Below are positions 30,201-38,082 of a stretch of 64,000 nucleotides of DNA, piece after piece. Each line of letters opens with the position of its first letter. Position 1 is the first letter of the stretch. A model generated the notes under the pieces. That model saw only the letters and a list, made by a program, of their open reading frames with translations. It had not been told where the DNA came from and did not search any database. Made by a program: the position numbers and the translations under genes. This stretch comes from Verrucomicrobia bacterium S94 (GTDB lineage: Bacteria; Verrucomicrobiota; Kiritimatiellia; Kiritimatiellales; Pontiellaceae), in assembly GCA_004299845.1 (NCBI GenBank), contig CP036201.1, positions 124,001 to 188,000 of the forward strand. Direction: 5' to 3'.

Positions 30201-30465
30201 TTCACGTGCATTTTACAGTGGTCAGATGATGCATTTGGCGTTGAGAGCCTATAAAGGCAGAAAATATGAGGGAGCCGTGCTCTATTTCCGATCGGGCTGC
30301 CATGGGGATAGAATGCATCTTTCAGGCTGGTGGGATGATGTGTTTCTCGGATTCGAGGAACTATGTTCCGGACGTTTTACCGGATATGTCATCGGTGGTG
30401 GTCATGATGAGATTCTGTCACGACCGGAGTTGGAAGGTTTGCTGAAGGACGTGTGGGAGACCTAG
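27230..30465 (+). CDS. NRPS-like protein: truncated condensation remnant, adenylation, carrier and thioesterase domains (one frameshift)
   Basis: Two frames (27230-29485 and onward to 30465) join at a G7 run, 29449-29455. One added G restores ELGGDSLKAVSLFLKIEKQLG, the canonical carrier site whose Ser takes phosphopantetheine. Residues 1-180 resemble the end of a condensation domain but lack HHxxxDG. The adenylation core follows: YIMFTSGSTGQPKGVE, FDASTFEIWGALL, NGYGPTENTT, YRTGDLAYW, VKLRGFRIELSEID and PAGKLSRTK with the catalytic Lys. My hand-aligned specificity residues read D-A-F-W-L-G-G-T-F-K, close to published valine-type codes. The thioesterase (HGGAGNTLIF, LGGHCIGG) has Cys where Ser is usual. 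It probably activates a hydrophobic amino acid and releases or transfers it. Placement among glycan genes hints at amino-acid decoration, which is inference. Confidence 0.8.
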
Positions 30466-30474
30466 GACGTATCC

Positions 30475-31485
30475 ATGAGGCAATTCATTCCAGCCTTTTG
30501 TTTAGCCGCATATGCGGCTTTTCTTTTCTTTTTCGGGTTGCGGCCTTTCGAAATCATTTCCGGCCGTACTGTTTCCGGCGATGTTGCAGCGATGGAGGAT
30601 GTGCGGGGCGGCGATAGAATCAGGGATAATATGCTGGAATCGCGGGCTTTTTCGCTTGATGTCGTATTGGAACCGTTTTCAGCGGAGCAATATGGTCCTG
30701 CACGCATTATTACGTATTCCCGCGACCCATTGGCCTGGAATTTTACGTTGGGACAGCAGGGGGAGGATGTCGTTTTCCGGTTGCGAACCTGTGAAAATGA
30801 CGCCGGTATCGGCGGGGTTGAATTTCAGGGCGACGCTATATTCAGTACTTTACGCCCGTTGCATTTAGCGATCACATACGACGGGGTTAAAACGCGGTTG
30901 TATGTGGATGGGATTCTGCGCGCTGAATCCCATCTGATTCAGGGGAATTTCCGGAACTGGGGGAAAAATCACCGTTTGGTCATTCATGATGAAGTAACCG
31001 GCGGTCGTTTCTGGAATGGCCGAATTTACCGCTTTTTAATCTATAACCGGAGGCTGACGGAAAAAGAGATAAAAGCTGCTGCCTCCGGGACGCCGGCAGA
31101 CGGTTCACTCTATCAGTATAAGCCGGGCTCTCCTGACTGGAAGCCGCTGAAATATCGTAATCTTTTCATCACGGTCGACAAGGTGTTTGATCCCCTCGAT
31201 TGTGTGGCCAACATTCTGGCCTTCATTCCAGTACCCGGTCTTTTGTTTTTTGTACTTCCAGCGGCCTTTCGCAAAAAAAGATGGCTGTCCTGCATCAGTT
31301 TACCCCTTGCGTTGGGTTTGTCGATCAGCCTGTTCTTCGAATCCAGCCAGCGCTTTATCGTGGGGCGGGTTCCGTGCCTGGCAGATTTGGTATATAACGT
31401 GACAGGGACTTTAATTGGTTGTATTTTCTTGATGATTTGTGCGCGCCGCTACAACGTTATTTTATTAAAGGAGAGAAAAGGATGA
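30475..31485 (+). CDS. VanZ-like membrane protein with an inserted LamG/concanavalin-type domain
   Basis: 336 residues. An N-terminal membrane helix (FCLAAYAAFLFFFGLRPF) is followed by a soluble beta-sandwich region of about 180 residues (FSLDVVLEPF, ITYSRDPLAWNFTLGQ, LAITYDGVKTRLYVDGIL, GRIYRFLIYNRRLTEKEI) typical of LamG/concanavalin domains. Three further helices close with ALGLSISLFFESSQRFIVGRVPCLADLVYNVTGTLIG, a VanZ signature. Such LamG-VanZ proteins occur in exopolysaccharide loci; their function is not established. The sandwich is predicted to be periplasmic and may bind glycan. Confidence 0.78.
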   Translation: MRQFIPAFCLAAYAAFLFFFGLRPFEIISGRTVSGDVAAMEDVRGGDRIRDNMLESRAFSLDVVLEPFSAEQYGPARIITYSRDPLAWNFTLGQQGEDVVFRLRTCENDAGIGGVEFQGDAIFSTLRPLHLAITYDGVKTRLYVDGILRAESHLIQGNFRNWGKNHRLVIHDEVTGGRFWNGRIYRFLIYNRRLTEKEIKAAASGTPADGSLYQYKPGSPDWKPLKYRNLFITVDKVFDPLDCVANILAFIPVPGLLFFVLPAAFRKKRWLSCISLPLALGLSISLFFESSQRFIVGRVPCLADLVYNVTGTLIGCIFLMICARRYNVILLKERKG

Positions 31486-32528
31486 AAATCATAGTTGTTG
31501 GTAATCTGGGCTATATCGGTCCGAGTGTGGCGGAGCAGTTTCGATCGAGTTTCCCGGATGCTGAACTGATCGGTTTTGATATTGGATATTTTGCGCACAG
31601 TCTGAGCAACGCGGCCTATTCTCCAGAAACCCTGCTGAACAAGCAGATTTACGGTGATGTCCGTGTGTTTCCGGAAGAGCTGCTGGCCGGTGTTGATGCC
31701 GTGGTCGATCTGGCCGCCATTTCAAATGATCCCATGGGCAACGAGTTTGAAGAGGTTACCATGGATGTGAACTATCGTGCCGCTGTCCGCCTTGCGGAAA
31801 TGAGCAAACGGGCCGGTGTAAAACATTTTGTGTATGCCTCGAGCTGCAGTATGTACGGCGCGGCGAGTGAATATCCGAAGAAGGAGGATGATGAACTCAA
31901 TCCTCTGACGGCCTATGCGCGCTCTAAAGTGGCGGCGGAAAGGGAGCTTGAGCCGCTGGCGGGCGACGGTTTTACGGTCACCTGTCTACGTTTTGCGACC
32001 GCCTGCGGTTTCACGAGTCGGCTGCGGCTGGATCTGGTACTCAATGATTTTGTGGCCGGTGCGCTGGTCAACAAAGAGATCGGTATTCTGAGCGACGGTA
32101 CACCCTGGCGCCCGATGATCAATACCAAGGATATGGCGCGGGCGTTTGAATGGGGGGCCATCCGTCAACCGGAAAACGGTGGTGCCTTTCTGGCGGTGAA
32201 TACCGGGTCCAATGAATGGAATAATCAGATTAAACCGCTGGCCGATGCCGTGGCCGTGCAGATTCCCGAGGCCAGAGTCAGCACCAATCCGGATGCGCCG
32301 CCGGACAAACGTTCGTATCGCGTAAATTTTGATCTGTTCAAAAAGCTGGCTCCCGATCATCAGCCGCAGTGCGATCTGGAAAGCACAATTCGTGAACTGA
32401 AGGATAATCTGGAGGCCATGAATTTTAATGATCCGGATTTCAGGACCTCGCAGTTTATCCGCCTCCGGGTACTTGCGCGTCATATGGAGCAGGGGCGGCT
32501 GAATAAAAATCTGGAGTGGATTCGATGA
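31482..32528 (+). CDS. NAD-dependent epimerase/dehydratase (SDR, nucleotide-sugar type)
   Basis: 348 residues from ATG 31482, preceded by AAGGAG (31469-31474 region). The NAD-binding motif GNLGYIG starts at residue 7, and YASSCSMYG with AYARSK supplies the Ser/Tyr/Lys triad. The C-terminal part (WRPMINTKDMARAFEWGAI, VNTGSNEWNNQIKPLADAV) matches SDRs of surface-carbohydrate clusters. It may be the 4-ketoreductase or epimerase in the CDP-sugar route with the following genes. Its stop overlaps the methyltransferase start. Confidence 0.8.
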   Translation: MKIIVVGNLGYIGPSVAEQFRSSFPDAELIGFDIGYFAHSLSNAAYSPETLLNKQIYGDVRVFPEELLAGVDAVVDLAAISNDPMGNEFEEVTMDVNYRAAVRLAEMSKRAGVKHFVYASSCSMYGAASEYPKKEDDELNPLTAYARSKVAAERELEPLAGDGFTVTCLRFATACGFTSRLRLDLVLNDFVAGALVNKEIGILSDGTPWRPMINTKDMARAFEWGAIRQPENGGAFLAVNTGSNEWNNQIKPLADAVAVQIPEARVSTNPDAPPDKRSYRVNFDLFKKLAPDHQPQCDLESTIRELKDNLEAMNFNDPDFRTSQFIRLRVLARHMEQGRLNKNLEWIR

Positions 32529-33694
32529 AACATACGGCGTGTCCCAACTGCGGGAAGACGGATCTGGAGGAATTTTTTACGATTCCGAATGCACCGACGC
32601 AGAGTCTGGTAACCATTAAAAACCGCGAAGAGGCACTGGCGATTCCCCGCAAAGATATTGTACTGACTTTCTGCAATTCCTGCGGGTTTATTTTTAATGG
32701 CGAGTTTGACACCACGATTGATTATTACACGCAGGGGTATGAAGATCAGCAGGGGTTTTCGCCGACGTTTGTGAAATTCATTACCGAGGTTACGAACCGG
32801 GTTATTGAACGCTACGATATCCGCAACAAACAGGTTATAGAGATCGGTTGCGGAAAAGGGGATTTTATCCGGTTGCTGAGCAAGCTCGGAAATAACCGGG
32901 GTGTCGGGATTGATCCGGCCTACGTTCCGGGGCGCGGGGAAGAGGTTGAAGGCGTCAGTTTTATCAAGGAATTCTATTCCGATAAACATGGCGATCTCCA
33001 GGCCGACCTTATTACATGCCGCCATACCATGGAGCATATACATGATACCCAGGGGTTCATGGAAACTGTGCGTTCATCGATCAAAGAAGCCGATCCGGTT
33101 CTGTTTTTCGAGGTGCCGAGTATTGTGCGTATTCTTGATATTCAGGCGTTCTGGGACATTTTTTACGAACACTGCAGCTATTTCAGTCCGGGGTCATTTG
33201 CCCGGCTGTTTCGTCAGACGGGATTCGAGGTGCTCGATATGTATCTTGAATACGATAAGCAGTATCTGTTTATCGAAGCGAAGCCGGCGGATGGCGTTTC
33301 AGAAAAGATCCATCCGTTGGAGGAGTCCATCGAAGAACTGAAGGAAAAGACAAAATATTTTGTCGACCAGATCAATATTCAGCTGAGTGAATGGCGGGAA
33401 CGGCTTGCCGGTTTTAAAGCGGAAGGGAAAAAAGTGGTGGTCTGGGGCGGCGGCTCTAAATCCGTTGGATTCCTTACACAGTTTGCCGATCTCGATGTAA
33501 TTGAGCATGTCTGTGATATCAATCCGCATATGCAGGGGAATTATATTCCGGGTATTGGAAAGCAGTATGTCGGCCCGGATTTCCTGACAGAGTATAAGCC
33601 GGATGTGGTGATTGTTATGAATTCGGTTTATATGGATGAAATTCAGAAGGATCTCGCAGATCGGGGACTGCATCCGCAGATGCTGGGACTTTAG
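32525..33694 (+). CDS. Sugar C-methyltransferase (SAM-dependent, NovU/TylCIII-like architecture)
   Basis: 389 residues. N-terminal zinc-binding Cys pairs CPNCG (5-9) and CNSCG (near 58) match the Methyltransf_13 domain. The SAM-binding motif is VIEIGCGKGDFIRLL, the catalytic-type CRHTMEHIHD follows, and the C-terminal WGGGSKSVGFLTQFA...VCDINPHMQGNYIPG corresponds to Methyltransf_14. This three-part build defines C-methyltransferases acting on NDP-4-keto-deoxysugars (as in mycarose or noviose synthesis). Together with RfbF and RfbC it suggests a branched-chain sugar in the polymer. Confidence 0.85.
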   Translation: MKHTACPNCGKTDLEEFFTIPNAPTQSLVTIKNREEALAIPRKDIVLTFCNSCGFIFNGEFDTTIDYYTQGYEDQQGFSPTFVKFITEVTNRVIERYDIRNKQVIEIGCGKGDFIRLLSKLGNNRGVGIDPAYVPGRGEEVEGVSFIKEFYSDKHGDLQADLITCRHTMEHIHDTQGFMETVRSSIKEADPVLFFEVPSIVRILDIQAFWDIFYEHCSYFSPGSFARLFRQTGFEVLDMYLEYDKQYLFIEAKPADGVSEKIHPLEESIEELKEKTKYFVDQINIQLSEWRERLAGFKAEGKKVVVWGGGSKSVGFLTQFADLDVIEHVCDINPHMQGNYIPGIGKQYVGPDFLTEYKPDVVIVMNSVYMDEIQKDLADRGLHPQMLGL

Positions 33695-33703
33695 GCAGAC
33701 GTT

Positions 33704-34456
33704 ATGTCGGATATTACGGTTGAAGATGAGGTGCCGGATGAAGGACAGCGTTGCTATAAAATAGTCACGGAGCGGGCGACTTATTTGTATCAGAAGAAGG
33801 GGTGCGCTTTTTCGAGTCTGTTGGATCGGGACGGGAAAGACTGGATCAGTTATCGGCCGAAGGGGGGACCTAAAGGGCATTACCGCGGGATTCCGAATAT
33901 GGGCTATGAGACGTTCGGGCATCCGGGCTATGAAACCGGCGAAACGACACTGCTGGAGAAATCGAAGGAGCTGGTTCGTCTGAAGTCGACGGCGGATGGC
34001 GGAGCCTGGGATGTGGAGTGGACGTTCCGGACTACGCATGCCGAAATGCGGGCGTTGCATGTTGCATCGCCGGTTTGGCTGCTTTACGAAGGTACACCGG
34101 GCGGTAAATTCCGGCCGGATCTTCAGCAGATTCTGTTTTCTGACGGAACGCGGAGTCTGTGTTCACAAACGCGGAAGCTGGAAACTCCCGATCCCAAGTG
34201 GGTGGCGTTCTGCGATCCGAAAACGAAGCGCAGTGTCGCGTTGGCGTACGATGGTCCGGACCGGTTTCTGGATAAATACTGGCCGATGGGCGGTAAAGGC
34301 GGAATGACGGTGTTCGGTTTCGGGCGTACGGATGAGCAGGGTTTCGGATTCCTGATTAAATCGGTCCCATTTACCTTTTCTTTTGCGCTGGTGGAGAGTA
34401 TCTCTTATGAAGAGGTGTCGGCTTATGTGGCAGATTATATGCCGGTGCGGCGGTAA
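33704..34456 (+). CDS. Protein of unknown function in the nucleotide-sugar cluster
   Basis: 250 residues with no signal peptide or membrane segment. The sequence is rich in beta-type stretches, aromatic residues and Gly turns (GHYRGIPNMGYETFGHPGYE, WPMGGKGGMTVFGFGRTDEQGFG), like a carbohydrate-binding beta-sandwich, but I do not recognise a family. It is set in frame between the C-methyltransferase and the LhgO-like oxidoreductase with short gaps, so it belongs to the same operon and may act on a sugar. Confidence 0.65.
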   Translation: MSDITVEDEVPDEGQRCYKIVTERATYLYQKKGCAFSSLLDRDGKDWISYRPKGGPKGHYRGIPNMGYETFGHPGYETGETTLLEKSKELVRLKSTADGGAWDVEWTFRTTHAEMRALHVASPVWLLYEGTPGGKFRPDLQQILFSDGTRSLCSQTRKLETPDPKWVAFCDPKTKRSVALAYDGPDRFLDKYWPMGGKGGMTVFGFGRTDEQGFGFLIKSVPFTFSFALVESISYEEVSAYVADYMPVRR

Positions 34457-34471
34457 AGAGGGATACGGTTT

Positions 34472-35677
34472 ATGGCAGTAAAAGCGGTGGATTATCTGGT
34501 TATCGGTGGCGGCATCATCGGTGTGAATATGGCGCTTCATCTGAAGCGCAGGCATCCGGGAGCGTCGATCTGTGTGGTGGATAAAGAGCCGGAACTGGGC
34601 CGGCATGGTAGCGGGCGGAACAGTGGTGTGCTGCATGCCGGATTTTATTATACGGCCAACAGTCTGAAGGCGCGTTTTACCCGTGATGGAAATGCGTTGC
34701 TTAAGGACTATATACGCGAACATCAACTGCCGCTGAATGAATGCGGTAAGCTGGTGGTGGCTAAAGATGAATCGGAACTCCCGACGCTGGATGAGCTGCA
34801 TAAGCGGGGGCTGGCCAATGGCGTGGAGCTGATCAAAATCACGGAAAAAGAGGCCCGGGAAATCGAACCGCGTGTGAAGACCTGTCAATATGCGCTGTGG
34901 AGTCCGAATACGGCAACGGGGGACCCGAAACCGGTGATGGCTCAGTTCCGGAAAGATGCTGCGGAAATGGGGATCGAGTTTCAATGTTCGGAGCCGTTTG
35001 TAAAATGTGATGGAAACCGGGTGTGGACCCGAACGCTGGAGTTTGACGCAGGCTATGTGGTGAATGCAGCGGGCCTCTATGCGGACCGGGTCGGTCACGC
35101 TTTCGGGTTCGGCAAAGCGTATGCGATTCTTCCGTTTAAAGGGCTTTATCTGAAATCGAATGAGCCGGCGGGAAGTTTTAAAACCAACATTTATCCGGTG
35201 CCGAACCTGAATAACCCTTTTCTCGGAGTGCATGTAACGGTGACGGCTGACGGGCATCATAAAATCGGTCCGACGGCGATTCCTGCTTTCTGGCGGGAGC
35301 AGTATAAAAGAATGGAGAACTTTAAGTTCGGGGAACTCTGCGAGACGACCTGCCTCGGTACACAGCTGATGATGAAAGCGGATTTTGATTTCCGTCGTCT
35401 TGCCCGCGAGGAACTGCGGAAATACAACCGGGCCCATCTGGTGGAGTTGTCTCAATCGCTTGCAACAGGTCTTGAACGTTCAACGTTACAGAAATGGGGG
35501 CCTTCGGGGATTCGGGCACAGCTGCTCAATCTGAAGAAAAAGAGTCTGGAAATGGATTTTCTGTTTGAGGGGGATGAAAAATCGTTCCATGTGCTCAATG
35601 CGGTTTCTCCGGGATGGACATGTTCCATTCCATTTACAGAATATATGGTCGACGAAATGGAAAAAATGCAGGGATAA
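34472..35677 (+). CDS. FAD-dependent oxidoreductase, L-2-hydroxyglutarate oxidase (LhgO)-like
   Basis: 401 residues. The dinucleotide-binding [51 protein letters not shown] is the diagnostic start of LhgO/L2HGDH-type DAO-fold enzymes; [18 protein letters not shown] and PFKGLYLKS follow in the usual order. LhgO oxidises L-2-hydroxyglutarate with electrons passed to quinone. Its place between sugar genes suggests that this member may oxidise a hydroxy-acid or sugar intermediate; that is inference. The gene is intact. Confidence 0.82.
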   Translation: MAVKAVDYLVIGGGIIGVNMALHLKRRHPGASICVVDKEPELGRHGSGRNSGVLHAGFYYTANSLKARFTRDGNALLKDYIREHQLPLNECGKLVVAKDESELPTLDELHKRGLANGVELIKITEKEAREIEPRVKTCQYALWSPNTATGDPKPVMAQFRKDAAEMGIEFQCSEPFVKCDGNRVWTRTLEFDAGYVVNAAGLYADRVGHAFGFGKAYAILPFKGLYLKSNEPAGSFKTNIYPVPNLNNPFLGVHVTVTADGHHKIGPTAIPAFWREQYKRMENFKFGELCETTCLGTQLMMKADFDFRRLAREELRKYNRAHLVELSQSLATGLERSTLQKWGPSGIRAQLLNLKKKSLEMDFLFEGDEKSFHVLNAVSPGWTCSIPFTEYMVDEMEKMQG

Positions 35678-35696
35678 ACAGAAAGGGAGATGGAAG

Positions 35697-36476
35697 ATGA
35701 AAGCTGTTATACTGGCGGGCGGCTATGGCACACGGATCAGTGAGGAAAGTACCGTGCGGCCGAAACCCATGGTGGATATCGGTCCGGAGCCGATTATCTG
35801 GCATATTATGAAAACCTATGCCTATTACGGTATTACTGACTTTATTGTGGCGTGTGGATATAAAGGAAATGTCATCAAAGAGTACTTTTCAAAGATTTTT
35901 CTGTCTGAGGCCGATGTTACCTTTGATCTGGCCAACAATACCATTGAATATCACCGTTCCCGCGTTGAGCCCTGGCGGGTCACCTGTGTTGATACCGGAC
36001 TCAGCAGCATGACCGGCGGCCGTTTGCGGCGCGTTCGCGAATATCTTGATGACGAAACCTTCTGCATGACCTACGGAGACGGGGTTTGTAACATCAATAT
36101 CGCTGACGAAATTGAATTTCATAAAAAATCGGGACGCAAAGCTACCATGGCCGCAGTGCAGGCTCCGGGGCGGTTCGGTGCGTTCACTCTGGGGCCGGAT
36201 CAGGTTGAAGTGAAACATTTTCAGGAGAAACCCGACGGAGACGGAGCCTGGATTAACGGGGGGTATTTTGTGCTGGAACCGGAGGTGATCGATTATGTGG
36301 ATTCCGACAGTGTGGTGTGGGAGCGGGAGCCGCTTCAGCAGCTGGCACTGGCGGGGGAGCTGAATGCCTATCGTCATTCCGATTTCTGGCACCCCATGGA
36401 TACGCTGCGTGACAAGCATGTGCTCGAAGAGCTGTGGGCTTCCGGTAGAGCCCCTTGGAAAGTCTGGCAGGATTAA
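35697..36476 (+). CDS. rfbF: Glucose-1-phosphate cytidylyltransferase
   Basis: 259 residues, the usual family length. [45 protein letters not shown] is a near-signature RfbF start, followed by [42 protein letters not shown] and [17 protein letters not shown]. It forms CDP-glucose from CTP and glucose-1-phosphate. ATG 35697 lies behind GGGAGATGGAAG. The expected CDP-glucose 4,6-dehydratase (RfbG) is not recognisable in the window. Confidence 0.93.
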   Translation: MKAVILAGGYGTRISEESTVRPKPMVDIGPEPIIWHIMKTYAYYGITDFIVACGYKGNVIKEYFSKIFLSEADVTFDLANNTIEYHRSRVEPWRVTCVDTGLSSMTGGRLRRVREYLDDETFCMTYGDGVCNINIADEIEFHKKSGRKATMAAVQAPGRFGAFTLGPDQVEVKHFQEKPDGDGAWINGGYFVLEPEVIDYVDSDSVVWEREPLQQLALAGELNAYRHSDFWHPMDTLRDKHVLEELWASGRAPWKVWQD

Positions 36477-36487
36477 GGAGTTGAACC

Positions 36488-37012
36488 ATGATTTTTGAAC
36501 CGGCCCCTCTGAAAGATGCCTGGATTATTAAACAGAAACCGATCGGTGATGAGCGGGGTTATTTTGCCCGCGCGTTCTGTGAGAAGGAATTTGCAGCGCA
36601 TGGAATACCGACGGGGTTTGTGCAGGTGAACACGTCGTTCAGCAAAGATGCAGGGACTCTGCGGGGGCTGCATTGGCAGATCGATCCAGCGCCGGAACCG
36701 AAGTTCATGCGCTGTACCCGGGGGGCGATCTACGACATCATGGTGGATATGCGTCCTGATTCTCCGACCTATCTCCAGCACTTCGGAATTGAGCTGACGC
36801 CGGAAAATCAGACGATGGTTTATGTGCCGGCCTTTTTTGCCCATGGATTTCTTACATTGGAGCCTGACAGTCAGTCGCTCTATATGGTTGGCGGCTATTA
36901 CACGCCGGAGTGCGAGCGCGGGATTCGTTATAATGATCCGAAACTGGGCATTGAACTGCCCATCGAGCCGACGACGGTCAGTGAAAAGGATTTAAGCTGG
37001 CCTCTGCTTTAG
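36488..37012 (+). CDS. rfbC: dTDP-4-dehydrorhamnose 3,5-epimerase-like cupin
   Basis: 174 residues, RmlC family. GDERGYFARAFCEKEF, VNTSFSKDAGTLRGLHWQ with the catalytic-type His, RCTRGAIYDIMVDMRPDSPTY, and VYVPAFFAHGFLTLE are visible. RmlC epimerises NDP-4-keto-6-deoxy sugars at C3 and C5. Next to RfbF and a C-methyltransferase, the substrate may be a CDP- rather than dTDP-sugar. Last gene of the polysaccharide locus, followed at once by a terminator. Confidence 0.87.
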   Translation: MIFEPAPLKDAWIIKQKPIGDERGYFARAFCEKEFAAHGIPTGFVQVNTSFSKDAGTLRGLHWQIDPAPEPKFMRCTRGAIYDIMVDMRPDSPTYLQHFGIELTPENQTMVYVPAFFAHGFLTLEPDSQSLYMVGGYYTPECERGIRYNDPKLGIELPIEPTTVSEKDLSWPLL

Positions 37013-37031
37013 GTTGGAGTTTATGAAAATG

Positions 37032-37063
37032 AAAAAGCCCGGTTTTGATCGCCGGGCTTTTTT
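37032..37063. terminator. Bidirectional Rho-independent terminator between rfbC and rex
   Basis: A GC-rich stem, AAAAAGCCCGG paired with CCGGGCTTTTTT, has A residues before it and T residues after it. It can therefore end transcription of the polysaccharide operon on the plus strand and of rex on the minus strand. Confidence 0.88.
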
Positions 37064-37082
37064 GTTTTTCAGGGGTGGAGCA

Positions 37083-37730
37083 TCAGATGCTGCTGCTTTC
37101 AACCAGTAGGCGGTGGGAGAGAACCGCGAGGGAGGAGGCGAGTTCTTCGCGCTGGAGAATGACGTGGTCAGGAACGTCGAGACTGGTGGGGGTGAAATTC
37201 CAGATGGCGCGGATGCCGCCTTCGATCATTTTATCGGCCACGCCCTGAGCGACCGAGGCGGTGACGGTCAGGATTCCGATCTGTACATGCATGCGTCGGG
37301 CGAGTTCGGGCATTTTGGCAATATCAAGGACCGTTTTCCCGTGTACTTCGGTGCCGATAATGGCGGGGTTGTTGTCGAAAGCGGCGACGATACGCATGCC
37401 GTGCTGCTCAAATCCTTTATAACCGAGGAGTGCGGTGCCCATACTGCCGACTCCGATCAGAAATGCATCGGAGGTGTTGGACCAGCCCAGGAATTCTTCA
37501 ATGGCGGAAATGATTTCGTCCATGGGGAAGCCCAGCCGCGGGCGGCCGACGGCTCCGGTAATGGCCAGATCTTTGCGGACTACGATCGGATCGAGCCCCA
37601 ATTCTTTGGCTACCACGGTGCCGGAAGCATACTCTTCCCCGCGTTCTTTCATTTTCCGCAATAACCGTAAATAGAGCGGCAGGCGTTTCAGCGTGGGGAC
37701 GCCTGCGGTTTTTCGTTCCATTTGACTCAT
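37083..37730 (-). CDS. rex: Redox-sensing transcriptional repressor Rex
   Basis: 215 residues. An N-terminal winged helix (VPTLKRLPLYLRLLRKMKERGEEYASGTVVAKELGLDPIVVRKDLAITGAVGRPRLGF) precedes a Rossmann domain with GVGSMG at 93-98, FDNNPAIIG, and the C-terminal swap helix. Rex senses NADH/NAD+ and represses fermentation and respiration genes. Start ATG (complement of 37728-37730) has a GGAG six to nine bases upstream. It is divergent from pfl; an inverted repeat overlaps its probable -35 box (37770-37793), consistent with self-regulation. Confidence 0.93.
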   Translation of the reverse strand: MSQMERKTAGVPTLKRLPLYLRLLRKMKERGEEYASGTVVAKELGLDPIVVRKDLAITGAVGRPRLGFPMDEIISAIEEFLGWSNTSDAFLIGVGSMGTALLGYKGFEQHGMRIVAAFDNNPAIIGTEVHGKTVLDIAKMPELARRMHVQIGILTVTASVAQGVADKMIEGGIRAIWNFTPTSLDVPDHVILQREELASSLAVLSHRLLVESSSI

Positions 37731-37769
37731 GAAAATTCTCCAAGTAATTACCTTAAATCGTACCAGTAT

Positions 37770-37793
37770 GGGTCGATATACGTCAATCGATAC
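37770..37793. promoter_or_regulatory. Candidate operator (site A) over the rex promoter
   Basis: Half-sites GGGTCGAT and ATCGATAC are separated by eight bases (ATACGTCA). Read on the minus strand the spacer contains TTGACG, which with TACGAT 18 bases further on gives a plausible promoter for rex. The same layout recurs at three more places in the window. Rex as the binding protein is inference. Confidence 0.55.
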
Positions 37794-37861
37794 CTGAGGT
37801 TCGATCGGAAGCGGCCGTATCTGAACCGAACCCCGGGGTATTACGTACACAGTTTGCATAA

Positions 37862-37885
37862 ATATCGATCATATGCAATCGATAT
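37862..37885. promoter_or_regulatory. Candidate operator (site B) in the rex-pfl intergenic region
   Basis: A perfect inverted repeat: ATATCGAT and ATCGATAT with an eight-base spacer (CATATGCA), about 200 bases ahead of pfl. It is the most symmetrical member of the four-site set. A separate weaker dyad, TGTTTG-N7-CGAACA at 37943-37961, lies closer to pfl. Confidence 0.55.
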
Positions 37886-38082
37886 AAATGTATCTTAAAA
37901 TAAGTTGCGTTCAAATACCGCTTTGTCTATAGAACGCGGTCTTGTTTGTAATTTTCGAACAGGAACAGGGGTGGATATATTAATCATGTTTGTTGGGGAG
38001 GGCCGTATCTTTTCTTAATTTCGGTTCACTTGCTGCAATTCATGAACATAATCCTTAAATAATGTTAACTCAGGAGTCAAAA

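Noticed and set aside
34163-35455. 430-codon open frame on the minus strand over the LhgO-like gene
   Set aside because: The plus-strand frame has a clear FAD-binding domain; the opposite frame is rich in R, H and P with no recognisable motif.
37943-37961. TGTTTG-N7-CGAACA dyad upstream of pfl as the classical Rex site
   Set aside because: It departs too far from the known TTGTGAA-N6-TTCACAA form and occurs only once; the ATCGAT-type dyads are better supported.
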